Positions 1 to 9,497 of a DNA stretch of 64,000 nt are shown piece by piece. Source of the stretch: Cherax quadricarinatus (taxonomy: Eukaryota; Arthropoda; Malacostraca; Decapoda; Parastacidae); assembly GCF_038502225.1 (NCBI RefSeq), contig NC_091298.1, forward strand, positions 37,941,233 through 38,005,232, written 5' to 3'. How positions within the stretch are numbered: the first letter of the stretch is position 1; each line of letters opens with the position of its first letter. The notes under the pieces were generated by a model, which was given only the letters and a program-made list of their open reading frames with translations, had not been told where the DNA came from and ran no database searches. Both the position numbers and the translations under genes were made by a program.

Positions 1-871
1 ATTGCTATCTTCCTCAGAATGAATTATACGGCCTATCTTTGTATCATCAGCAAATTTACTCATGTCACTCGTAATCCCTTCATCTAGGTCATTAATGTAA
101 ATTATGAACAAGAGAGCACCTAAAAATGATCTTTGTGGAACGCCACTAATGACTAATCCCCCATTCAGATTTCGCTCCATTAATGGTAACTCTCTGCTTT
201 CTATTGGTAAGCCATGCCGCTATCCATGCTAGAACTTTAACTCCTATACCATGAGCTGCCACTTTTCTTAAGAGTCTCCTGTGAGATACTCTATCGAAGG
301 CTTTACTAAAATCCAAATAAACAATATCATATTCTTTATCACTGTCCACTGCCTTAAATGTTCTATTGAAGAACGTCAGTAAATCTGTCAGACAGGAACG
401 ACCTCTCCTGAATCCATGCTGAGATTCATTAATCAAATTATGCTCTTCAAGGTTACTTCTAATAATGTCAGCTATAATTGATTCTAATAACTTGCCCTCT
501 GTAAGTGTCAGGCTTATTAGACGGTAATTTGAAGGAGTGAACTTATCCCCTGATTTGAATATAGGAACCACATTAGCCATCTTCCACAACTCTGGCATAA
601 CACCGGTAAGGATGAACGCATTAAACACACTCGTTAATGGCTGACTAAGTTCCATCTTGCATTCCTTAAGTACCCTGGAAAACAACTCATCGGGTCCCGG
701 GGACTTATTTTGCTTCAGTTTGTCTATCTGTTTAATAACCATGTCCCTCGTGACAGTAATATTAGTTAATTTAAATTCATCAGGAACTAAATAATTGTTA
801 ATTACTGGAATCTCATTTATGTCTTCCTGTGTAAAAACTGACAAAAAATATTCATTAAATAAGGAACACAT
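1..871 (-). pseudogene. ORF2 reverse transcriptase domain of copy B1
   Basis: The frame from 871 down to 146 carries the RT blocks in order: KSPGPDELFSRVLKE, MANVVPIFKSGD, SQHGFRRGRSCLTDLL and YLDFSKAFDRVSH. A frameshift near 146-150 moves the rest, a degraded SGVPQ box and the catalytic FADD (bases 43-54), into another frame. The RT would copy the element RNA at the nicked genomic target. The C-terminal thumb region lies outside the window. The catalytic Asp pair is still encoded, but the frame break makes this copy non-functional as read. Confidence 0.8.
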
Positions 872-899
872 TTCCAGTTAGTTATCCGTCAGCTGTCCA

Positions 900-2205
900 T
901 TCCCAATTTTCAGAGGTCCTACTTTTTTCTTCACCTTCGTCCTGTACACTCGAAAGAAACCCTTTGGATTAGTCTTTGATTCATTAGCATCTCTAATTTC
1001 ATAGTCACGTTTAGCCTTTCTAATCCTCTTTTTTACTTCTCTTTTAAGCTGAACATATTGGTCAGTAAGGTTAACCTATCTTCTTCTGATATGCCTATAA
1101 ATTCCCCTTTTCTCCCCTAATAGATGCTTTAGCCTCATGTTAATCCATTTGGGATCGCTATTATTAGACCTAATTCCTCTCTGGGGAATGTATATACTCT
1201 GAGCTCGGTGTACATTATTAAGAAAAAATCATAAATGCTGATCCCTTCATAATCATAAGTATGATGACTGTCAATAAAATCATTAGCTAGATAACCCCAA
1301 TCGAGATTTGACAGGAGTTCCCCAAGTGCATTATAATCGGCAGAACGAAAATCAGGGATTTTTACCGTATTATCATTATTCTTGTATTCCCAATTAATGC
1401 TAAAAGTGATGGATTTGTGATCACTTGTGCCAAGCTCTTCAGCGATCTCCAGATTATTTACGAGTGTTTCCTTATTTGACAAGACTAGGTCTAGCAAATT
1501 ATTACCCCTGGTAGGCTCTGTTACACACTGCTTCAGAAAACAGTCCTGAGCTGTTTTATAAAGTCACTGGACAGTAGATTGCCGATCAAAGAATTCCAGT
1601 CAATTTCACTAAAGTTAAAATCCCCTGCTAGCACTATGTTATTGTGGCTAGAAGCCCTAACAATTTTGTCCCTAAGAAGTCTCCCTCTATCGTGATCTAA
1701 GCCAGGAGGTGGGTATATTACACCTAGAATAAGTTTTTCTTGACCTTCTACAAACTCTACCCAAACAGATTCTGTTACTGTTCAATCTATTTTTATACCT
1801 GTTTTTATGCAACAGTTAATATTTTCTCGAACATATAATGCAACTCCTCCCCTTCCCATTACATCTATCCATATGGAACAACTCAAACCCTTGATCATTA
1901 CACTCAGCAATCATATACTGACTCTTTAAATCATACCAGGTTTCAGTTAATGCAATGACATCGAAGTTCCCAGCACATGCTATCAAGCGTAGTTCATTAA
2001 TCTTATTTCTTGCACTTCGACTGTTAGCATAAAATACCATCATATGTTTTTTCTTCTGCACATTTTTCCTATTCATCTTTGTTTTTACACAATCTCTGAA
2101 ATTATCATTACCCAGAGTTATTCCATGACAGTTATTATTAAGATTCTTAATATCAGAGCATAAGAGAATATATCCACACTCATTATTTATCATTTCTAAA
2201 CCCAT
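900..2205 (-). pseudogene. ORF2 apurinic-like endonuclease domain of copy B1
   Basis: Minus-strand frames covering 2205-1816 and 1497-1135 give the exonuclease-endonuclease-phosphatase fold of LINE ORF2. The N-terminal part shows NSRSARNKINELRLIA and DVIALTETW. A GDFN motif is encoded near 1615-1630, and the C-terminal part shows TSDHKSITFSIN with the conserved SDH. The domain nicks target DNA to prime reverse transcription. It is split over at least three frames, so it is decayed. The following linker toward the RT (900-1130) is also shifted. Confidence 0.7.
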
Positions 2206-2219
2206 ACCTCTAACTAATC

Positions 2220-2757
2220 CTAGTTTAAAGTCCTAACAACCCCCTCAACTGAGCTAGCAAGAAAACCCACAACTGCCCTGGATAAGTGAACCCCATCCCT
2301 GGCATACATGTCATTTCGGCCATAGAAGTTGTCCCAGTTGTCAATGTTTATCCAGCCAACAATTAATACCAATTGCTCTGGACAACCATTCATTTCCAAC
2401 ACCCCTTCTTGGCAAAATGCCACATATAACAGGGCGTTCCCCTTCTTCCTCATTATGTCTAATGCTGTCCTGAGCCTTCTAACTAAATCCTCACTTGTGC
2501 GCTTGCCTACATCATTGCCTCCAGCACTGAGGCAGATAATAGGATTGATCCAATTACCGTTCATGATGTTGTCAAGCTGGCTAACAATGTCCTCCATCTC
2601 AGCCCCAGGAAAGCAAACCCTCTGTCTCCTACTCCTGTCCTTCAAGCAGAACGCCCTATCCATGTACCTAACCTGGCTATCCCCAGCAACAACAATGTTC
2701 TTACCTTCCATGGTGTCGTTCGTCGTGACGTTTCCAGTAGTCGACTCACTTATAGTG
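2220..2757 (-). CDS. CR1 ORF1 SGNH (GDSL-type) hydrolase domain
   Basis: An open minus-strand frame ends at 2220. It contains the four SGNH blocks: AGDSQ (nucleophile Ser), SAGGNDV (Gly and Asn), and DGVHLS near the C-terminus (Asp and His). Together these form a lipase/esterase-like catalytic set. In CR1 elements this domain lies in the ORF1 protein that accompanies the RNA; its role in transposition is unproven. The open frame extends upstream to 2828, but those codons derive from the adjoining Penelope arm, so the native start and coiled-coil N-terminus are missing. The domain itself looks undamaged. Confidence 0.75.
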
Positions 2758-3413
2758 AGGTGTAGTAGTTGTAATACTAGTGGTGGTAGTAGAAGTAATA
2801 CACGTGGTAGAAAAACCAACTTGTACATGAGTAAAAAAGTTATAAAAGCTTATTGCTTGGGTAGCATAAAATACATTGGACAAATATTTCTGTTAGTGGT
2901 TGGATGTGAAAAGGTCTGTTTCAGTGTTCCACTACTGTTACGTTCTTGTGTTGTATTGCAGCAGCAACTATGTGATGGCAGGGTTTATTATTTTTTTTTA
3001 GTAGGATTCATGCTAATATTCGAAGATTATCAAACTGTCTTTATTTTGCTTTATTGTGTTAGAAACAGCGATTAATGTGTCTAAGGCATTTACGTCTGCC
3101 GAAATTTGGTTCATTGATCACTAGTCGGGCGTCGTTGAATTTCATGAGGTGATTGGTGGAATTCCGGTGTTGTACACAGCTCTTGTTCAAATTATCTTCC
3201 ACTCATGCGTTATTGTATTCATTGAGGTGTGTTTCGAGGTTCATTACTGTTTCAAATACATATATTCTCTCGCATCCTCCACAAGGTATAGTGTAAGCCT
3301 CTGTATTGACTGGTTCATGGTGCTTCGATTTTGTCCTGGTTAGATCCGTTAGGGACGTGCTGGATGCGATGGCGACTTTAGTGTTAGCTTGTGCGAGTAC
3401 TTTGAAAATGTCT
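2758..3413 (-). repeat. Left inverted arm of the Penelope-like element
   Basis: On the minus strand this repeats the GIY-YIG region and 3' UTR of the plus-strand copy at 3943-4600, with roughly 85-90 percent identity by eye. It has its own substitutions and small indels, so it is an old duplication rather than a fresh fold-back. It encodes a decayed GIY-YIG segment with several stops. Confidence 0.75.
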
Positions 3414-4290
3414 TAGCCAACTTATATATTTAACACCTTGAAGCCAACATCATCCCCACCAGCGTCACTTGGTTATGTTATGTGAACCACGTCCTCATAA
3501 TAATTCCCAAACGTTTTGATAAGTAGAATCATCAGACACGGCTCAACGCACTTGAGCGGGCTATCCAGTTTACACTCGAAGAAGAATCCGATGACAAGCT
3601 ACCTTTCCTTGACGTCGTCATTCCCAAAGTAGATAACAATCTAAGATTTCAAGTTTTCCGTAAACCCACAAACAAAAATGATCTCATCCACTTCAATTCG
3701 AGTCAAGATACTAAGACCAAAAGAAGCATCATCATTGGATTTTTCCTAAGAGCATATCTAATTTGTAGTCTTGAGTTTCTTGATGAGGAATGTATATACA
3801 TACAACAAACCTTCACTGATCTACATTTTCCTTCCTTTTTTATCAAAGACTGCAAGAAAAGAGCTCTTCAGATCAATTCTCCACGCACCAACACCACTCC
3901 TAACAAATTTATAATCCTTCCAAAGAGCCAGGTTGCACTGGACGTTTCTAAAGTACTAGCACAAGCTAACACTAGTGTCATTATCGCAACCAGCACGTCC
4001 ATAAGAGATCTAACTATGAGAAAATCGAAGCACCATGAACCAGTCAATGCAAGGGTTCACGCTATACCTTGTGGAGGCTGCGACAAAATATATAGGTGAA
4101 ACAGCAAGGAACCTCGAAACACGCCTCAGTGAACACAATAATGCATGCAAGAACGATAACTTAAACAACGGCTGCGTACAACACCGGAATTCCCAGTCAC
4201 CTCATGGAATTCAACGACGCCTGACTAGTGAGAACCTAATTTCCACAGACGTAAATGCCTTAAACATTATTAATCGCTGTTTTTAACACA
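3413..4290 (+). pseudogene. Penelope-type RT C-terminus plus GIY-YIG endonuclease
   Basis: Translation from 3413 gives LANLY, HLEANIIPTSVTW and then YVNHVLIIIPK, the position of the RT catalytic YVDD box. Both Asp residues are replaced (AAC CAC at 3485-3490). After an in-frame stop at 3524 come LPFLDVVIP and FRKPTNKNDLIHFNS, typical of the Penelope RT C-terminal side. The endonuclease shows CGGCDKIY, then in another frame IGETARNLETRLSEHNNA. One frameshift sits between Tyr and Ile of the GIY-YIG block. The RT N-terminus is absent. This copy cannot be active. Confidence 0.8.
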
Positions 4291-4645
4291 ATTAAGCAAG
4301 ATAAAAGCAGCTTCATTATCTTCGAATGTTAGCATGAATCCTCCTCCCTATTCAAAAACAATAAACCCTGTCATCACATAGTTGCTGCTTCTAATACTAC
4401 ACAAGAACCTAACAGTAGAGGAACCCTGAAACACACCTTCTCAAATCCAACCACTTAGAGAAATATTTGTTCAACCTGTTTTTAGGCAACTCAAGCAATA
4501 AGCTTTTATAACCTTATTATTCATGTACATGTTGATTTTTCTACCACATGTATTACTAGTACTACTACCACCACTAGTATTACAACTACTAAACCTCACT
4601 CTGAACCTACATATACCCTCTGTGTCCATATATTGTTTGTAACTG

Positions 4646-4675
4646 CTTGATAAAGCTCCTGGAGAGCAAAACGTT
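4646..4675 (+). ncRNA. Degenerate hammerhead-ribozyme-like motif in Penelope tail
   Basis: The sequence has CTTGATAA, a stem AGCTC/GAGC with a four-base loop, and then AAAACGTT. This resembles the CUGAUGA - stem II - GAAAC core of hammerhead ribozymes, which are known in Penelope-like terminal repeats. Both core halves carry changes, so self-cleavage is doubtful. The location in the 3' tail of a Penelope-like element supports the reading. Confidence 0.35.
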
Positions 4676-4734
4676 GCCACAAAAAAAGTCACATTAATTG
4701 CACTTATGTCCTTTTACTTAACATACTGTCGGTA

Positions 4735-5190
4735 ATTCTACCAAAATTAATACACCTTAGGTAGTTGCCCTGTTTCGATAGATGTGTTGAAGACTGTTGT
4801 TAGTGACACACACAGCGCTTCTGTTTCCTCTCTCAGGACACAGATAGATGTCCGGTACCACATTGTTTGAGGTATCTAGCTCACTTAGCAGCCGCTTCAC
4901 CTCCTCCTCGGTTGTGTAATGTGTCCATCACTTATTGGTGTACCTTACCATTCTGCTCTACTGTAGTCCAGTCTGTCTCCACTGAAAACACTTCATTAAG
5001 TTTCATGTTTGGCTCTTCACATACTAGTTTGTCATTTCTTGTGATCTCCCCTCCTTCCTTCCTTAGCCTGATTACCTGGTCGTTGACTATTGTGTTCGTC
5101 CTGATGTGGCTGTACATCAGCTTTGGGTCAGATTTGGCTTTTGATGCTATGCCGTTCTCGTATTGCCGTTGAGCCTCCCTCATTATCCAT
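4735..5190 (-). pseudogene. Family A ORF2: connector and RT start
   Basis: The minus frame 5183-4932 reads EAQRQYENGIASKAKSDPK, LMYSHIR and QVIRLRKEGGEITRNDK, the connector that precedes the RT palm in family A. Below it, DNA matching the PEVWK and NVVPIFKKG region is recognisable around 4740-4800 but frame-shifted. The catalytic palm is absent because the copy ends here. Confidence 0.65.
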
Positions 5191-6140
5191 GCATATTAAT
5201 TTCTGGCTCTTTGTTTAATCTCCTTATTTCCTTGGGTTCTTTGTCTTCTATAATTCTTCCATTCTCTAGCTTACTTATTTTTGACCTCTCTACACCTCTG
5301 GTTGAAATAAGGACTCATTTTGGTCTTCCCATTGATTCTGTTGACATTAGGTATGAACCTCTTCTCCGCCTCTTTGCATTTTGTGGTTATGTATTCCATC
5401 TTTTCACTCATTGTTTTTCCCATCAGTTCTCTTTCCCACAGTAACTCTTGCAGGAAATTCCTCATATCTGTGTAGTCCCCTCTTTTGTAGTTTGGCTTCT
5501 CATATTGTATTTGTGCTCTTTAACTCTCTACTTTTAGGTCTACAATGTATTTGAAGCTCTGAGTGGCATTTCATAAGTGAGATCCTCAATATCTAAACTA
5601 CTCAAGGTGAATATGAGTTCCTGCCTTGTTGGTTCATCCACTCCTTTCTCTCTGGTAGTGTCCCTAACATGTTGCTGCATGAGGTTTTCCAGTACCACGT
5701 CCATCTACGTTCCTGTTTCCCGTGTGGCTCAAGGTTTTCTGTCAATTGCCTTGTATTTGAAATCACCAATAACTAGTAACTTTGCCTTGCCCATGTCAGC
5801 CCTTCTGGCAACCTCCGCTAGTGTATCAACCATTGCTGTATTGTTCTTATCATACTCTTATCTTGTCCTCTTGCTATTCAGTGGTGGACAGTACATCATT
5901 GAAGTCACCACTTTTGGACATCCATTCCTTCCAACTACTCCAAACACTGGTTTTTTTTTTTCATGAGCCATGCCACTCCTCCACCTCCTCTGTTCCTTCT
6001 ATCTTTCCTCATGATCTGATATCCAGTTGGAAAGATCATTTCTGTTATCATTTCCTTAAGCTTGGTTTCTGTGAGTGCCATGATGTCTGGGGATGCCTCC
6101 ATGATTCTCTCGTCCCATTCACATTTATTCATCACTTCGT
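5190..6140 (-). pseudogene. Family A ORF2 endonuclease domain
   Basis: The minus frame 6135-5935 contains DIMALTETKLKEMI, FPTGYQIMRKDR and RGGGGVAWL, the N-terminal blocks of a LINE apurinic-like endonuclease. A later frame (5465-5271) gives NFLQELLWERELMGK and SPYFNQRCREVKNK, the conserved segment between endonuclease and RT in family A. The domain would nick target DNA. Stops and frameshifts interrupt it, and the GDFN/SDH region around 5600-5790 is readable only piecewise. Confidence 0.65.
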
Positions 6141-6226
6141 TGGTGTATCATACCTTCAGCTTCATTTCGAAGATTGCATTCTGGGGGCTTGTGAGGGCTG
6201 GGGAAGTGGGACTGGGAGACCTGGCA

Positions 6227-6920
6227 TCACACATTGGGAGGCTGCTCTGTATGTGAGGTTTGTGCTGGGGGCTTGGGTCTGTGAATGAGGAGTTTGGTTT
6301 GATATGGGTTAATTTGTTTGGTCGCAGTGTTCTGTGGGTGGTTCTCTGGGTGGGTGTGTTTGCTATTCCTACCTACTCTTTTCTCTCTTTCTTGCCCCTT
6401 GTATTTTTGTGTCCTCTCTCTTAGTTTTTGCCATTCTGTACATGTTCTGTCATAGTCAAGGGACATCCGATTGTATTTTGTTATTTCATTTAGCCATGGT
6501 TTCCACTGCAGGATCCTGTTTCACACTGGTTTTGTCTTGAAAACCAATTTGACTGCCTTATTCTTCCTCCTCGAGCATCCCTGATTCTCTGAAAATTCAT
6601 CAGCTCAGTCATGTCCTCCTCTCCTGTTGGTTTGATAATATTTTCAATCTCTTTTTCCTCACCTTGTCTTCTTTCTTCATATGTCCTTCCTTCGACCTTC
6701 TGAAGCCCATGGATAAAAACTGCCCTCTCCCTCTCCTCTTTCCACTGTACTTGACAGTGCCTCTGTAGAGGACCTATCACCATCACTATATACAGTTCCC
6801 TCACTTACCATTGTCCATGTACCTAATGGTATACAACTTTCCCTCCTCGGCATATCCTGGCCCTCTGTGTGGCTTGATAGAGCCTTTACATAGGTCTTAT
6901 CCCCTTCCTTTTGGTCTCCT
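6227..6920 (-). pseudogene. Family A ORF1 (nucleic-acid-binding protein) remnant
   Basis: The minus frame 6804-6490 contains FIHGLQKVEGRTYEERRQ and ENIIKPTGEEDMTELMNFQR, conserved among the ORF1 copies at 25198-26002, 33400-33560 and 52140-52330. A further frame (6466-6227) gives SLDYDRTCTEWQKLRERTQ. The protein has a charged coiled-coil N-terminal part and a conserved C-terminal part that may bind RNA, as in other two-ORF LINEs. Function is inferred from position only. The frame is broken. Confidence 0.55.
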
Positions 6921-7252
6921 CACTGTATACTGGAGTAGCTGCTCATGATTTCTAAATCCATTGGTTTGTATGTTTGTTCTGTATCCTGGTTCAGCTTTCT
7001 CAGTTTGACTTTTAGTGTCTGTATCCTGGCCTCTGCAGCTGCTGCTGTGAGTGCTATGAAGTCTGGGGACTTTATAGCACTGACACGTTTATTTGTTATT
7101 CCATCTACGTTTGTATAACAAACCTTCAACCTCTTTTCTAAAACTGTGGTCTGGGGGGTTAATTGGGGTTGGGTAAGCAGGAACCGCGAGGAGGAAGTAT
7201 GAGGTTGTTGTTGTGAAGATGAAGTTTGTGATGAGGGGGTGGGGGCAGTGTA
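6920..7252 (-). pseudogene. Chimeric fragment: endonuclease start fused to ORF1 coiled coil
   Basis: The minus frame begins KVCYTNVDGITNKR and SPDFIALTA, the endonuclease N-terminus. It then passes into AAAEARIQTLKVKLRKLN, which matches ORF1 coiled-coil sequence. The upstream part (7130-7250) resembles the ORF1-ORF2 intergenic stretch seen at 6140-6300. The normal element has ORF1 before the endonuclease, so this is a rearranged duplicate of the endonuclease start. Confidence 0.45.
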
Positions 7253-7264
7253 TGTGTGTGTGTG

Positions 7265-9092
7265 TACTCACCTATTTGTACTCACCTATTTGTGGTTGCA
7301 GGGGTCGATTCACAGCTCCTGGCCCCGCCTCTTCGCTGATTGCTACTAGGTCCTCTCTCTCTCTGCCCCATGAGCTCTATCATACCTCGCCTTAAAACTA
7401 TGTATGGTTCCTGCCTCCACCACATCACTTTCTAGGCTATTCCATGGCCTGACTACTCTATGACTGAAGAAATACTTCCTAACATCCCTTTGATTCATCT
7501 GAGTCTTCAACTTCCAATTGTGACCTCTTGTGTCTGTGTCCCATCTCTGGAACATCCCGTCTTTGTCCACCTCGTCTATTCCACGCAGTATTTTATATGT
7601 CGTTATCATGTCTCCCCTGACCCTCCTGGCCTCCAGTGTCGTCAGGCCGATTTCCCTCAACCTTTCTTCATAGGACAATCCCCGTAGCTCTGGGACTAGT
7701 CTTGTTGCAAACCTTTGCACTTTCTCTAATTTCTTGATGTGCTTGACTAGGTGTGGATTCCAAACTGGTGCTGCATACTCCAGTATGGGCCTGACGTAGA
7801 TGGTATACAGAGTCTTAAACGAATCCTTACTGAGGTATCGGAACGCTATCCGTAGGTTTGCCAGGCGCCCGTATGCTGCAGCAGTTATCTGATTGATGTG
7901 TGCCTCAGGAGATATGCTCGGTGTTATACTCACCCCCAGATCTTTTTCCTTGAGTGAGGTTTGCAGTCTTTGGCCATCTAAACTATATTGTGTCTGCGGT
8001 CTTCTTTGCCCTTCCCCAATCTTCATGACTTTGCATTTGGCAGGGTTAAATTCAAGGAGCCAGTTGCTGGACCAGGCTTGTAGCCTGTCCAGGTCTCTTT
8101 GTAGTCCTGCCTGATCCTCATCCGATTTGATTCTTCTCATTAACTTCACATCATCTGCAAACAAGGACACTTCTGAGTCTATCCCTTCCGTTATGTCGTT
8201 CACGTATACCAAGAACAGCACAGGTCCTAGGACTGACCCCTGTGGAACCCCGCTTGTCACAGGCGCCCACTCTGACACCTCGTCGCGTACCATGACTCGT
8301 TGTTGCCTCCCTGTCAGATATTCTCTGATCCATTGCAATGCCTTTCCTGTTATGTGTGTCTGGTCCTCTAGCTTTTGCAGTAACCTCTTGTGAGGAACTG
8401 TGTCGAAGGCCTTCTTGCAGTCCAAAAATACGCAGTCGATCCACCCCTCTCTCTCTTGTCTTACTTCTGTCACCTTGTCATAAAACTCTAGTAGGTTTGT
8501 GACACAGGATTTTCCTTCCCTGAAACCGTGCTGGTTGTCAATTATACACTTGTTTCTTTCCAGGTGCCCCACCACTCTCCTCCTGATGATCTTCTCCATG
8601 ACCTTGCATACTATACACGTTAGTGATACAGGTCTGTAGTTTAGTGCCTCATGTCTGTCTCCCTTTTTAAAAATTGGGACTACATTTGCCATTTTCCATA
8701 CCTCAGGAAGTTGCCCAGTTTCAAATGATGTGTTGAAGATCTTTGTTAATGGCTCACACAATATCTCTGCTCCCTCTTTAAGGACCCATGGAGAGATGTT
8801 GTCTGGTCCCACCGCCTTTGAGGTGTCAAGTTCACATAGCAGCTTCTTCACCTCCTCCTTGGTTATATGTACCTCATCCAGCACTTGCTGGTGTGCCCCC
8901 CTGTTCTGATTTCTTGGAGTCCTACTGGTTTCCACTGTAAATACCTCTTTAAATCTTGTGTTGAGCTCCTGACATACCTCTCGGTCGTTTCTTGTGAATT
9001 CCCCATCACCCTTCCTCAGTCTGATTACCTGGTCCTTGACTGTTGTTTTCCTCCTGATGTGGCTGTACAACAGCTTCGGGTCAGTCTTTACT
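7265..9092 (-). mobile_element. Family A LINE, copy A (5'-truncated, longest open RT)
   Basis: The minus-strand 3' tail starts at 7265 next to a short (TG)n, with two repeats of a GTACTCACCTATTT-type unit. The body runs to about 9092, where it changes to GT-rich DNA. It is about 98 percent identical by eye to copy C (9493-11396), so both are young. The 3' UTR carries a motif shared by all copies (CTGGCCCCGCCTCTTC on the plus strand). Confidence 0.9.
7346..9092 (-). CDS. Family A ORF2 fragment: reverse transcriptase, open frame
   Basis: This is the best-preserved coding frame in the window. Its codons from 9121 to 9093 derive from flanking GT-rich DNA, so the LINE part starts at VKTDPKLLYSHIRR and the endonuclease is missing. 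RT blocks follow in order: GPDNISPWVLKEGAE, NVVPIFKKGDRHEALNYRP, QHGFREGKSCVTNLLEFY, FLDCKKAFDTVPH, TSGVPQGSVLGPVLF, and FADDVKL with catalytic Asp codons within 8150-8161. The thumb and C-terminal region contains LEKVQRFATRLVPELRG and YEERLREIGLTTLE, very close to CR1-type RTs. No internal stop is present. Without an endonuclease and promoter it is unlikely to be autonomous. Confidence 0.85.
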
Positions 9093-9171
9093 CGTGTGTA
9101 TTTGAGTAAGTGAGCATGCATGTTTGTGTGTGTGTGTGTGTCTGTGTGAATATTTGTGCATTTGTGTGTGT
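9093..9171 (+). repeat. GT-rich microsatellite between LINE copies
   Basis: Interrupted (GT)n with TATTTGAG and CATTTGTG interspersions separates the 5' end of copy A from the 3' tail of the next LINE fragment. Confidence 0.85.
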
Positions 9172-9394
9172 GTACTCACCTAGTTGTATTCACCTAGTTG
9201 AGGTTGCAGGGGTCGAGTCCGAGCTCCTGGCCCTGCCTCTTCACTGATCGCCACTAGGTCACACTCCCTGAACCGTGAGTTTTATCATACCTCTGCTTAT
9301 AGCTATGTATGGATCCTGCCTCCACTACATCACTTCCCAAACTATTCCACTTACTGACTACTCTGTGGCTGAAGAAATACTTCCTAACATCCCT
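9172..9394 (-). mobile_element. Family A LINE, 3'-end fragment (copy B)
   Basis: Only about 220 bp of the 3' end are present: the GTACTCACCTAGTTG tail repeats, the 3' UTR and the last ORF2 codons. The break at CATCCCTGTG passes directly into (GT)n. It belongs to the subfamily of copies D, F and G (CTAGTTG tail), not that of A and C (CTATTTG tail). Confidence 0.85.
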
Positions 9395-9423
9395 GTGTGT
9401 GTGTATTTGAGTATGCGTGCGTG

Positions 9424-9492
<69 letters not shown>
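9395..9492 (+). repeat. (GT)n microsatellite
   Basis: A nearly pure GT tract with a GTATTTGAGTATGCGTGCG prefix separates copies B and C. Confidence 0.95.

Positions 9493-9497
<5 letters not shown>

Larger units (their letters stand above)
1..2757 (-). mobile_element. CR1-like non-LTR retrotransposon with SGNH ORF1 (copy B1, partial)
   Basis: Read on the minus strand, this is ORF1 (SGNH hydrolase) followed by ORF2 endonuclease and reverse transcriptase, running off the left window edge inside the RT. An esterase-type ORF1 is known from CR1-clade LINEs, and the RT blocks resemble that clade. Its 5' end is cut at about 2757, where Penelope-like sequence begins. Several frameshifts break ORF2, so it is a dead or partial copy. 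A second copy of the same family lies at 28384-31575. Confidence 0.8.
2758..4690. mobile_element. Penelope-like element with head-to-head inverted arms
   Basis: The plus-strand part (3413-4690) encodes the end of a Penelope-type RT followed by a GIY-YIG endonuclease and a 3' tail. The stretch 2758-3413 is a reverse-complement partial copy of 3943-4600. Shared landmarks are a GTAGTAGTTGTAATACTAG block, the phrase around CAGACGTAAATGCCTTA, and AAATCGAAGCACCATGAACC. Such inverted terminal arrangements are known for Penelope-like elements. The element is flanked by the CR1 copy B1 on the left and a family A LINE on the right. Confidence 0.75.
4735..7252 (-). mobile_element. Family A LINE, degenerate copy with ORF1, EN and RT N-terminus
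   Basis: Minus-strand order, from high to low coordinates, is a chimeric piece (7252-6920), ORF1 (about 6920-6230), endonuclease (6140-5190) and RT N-terminus (to 4735). It is truncated on its 3' side at the Penelope tail. Homology to the better copies in this window (27745-28383, 53316-53660, 24468-26050) defines it. Frames are broken throughout. Confidence 0.7.

Noticed and set aside
2329..3075. 248-codon plus-strand open frame
   Set aside because: It is the antisense shadow of the CR1 SGNH domain running into Penelope tail DNA.
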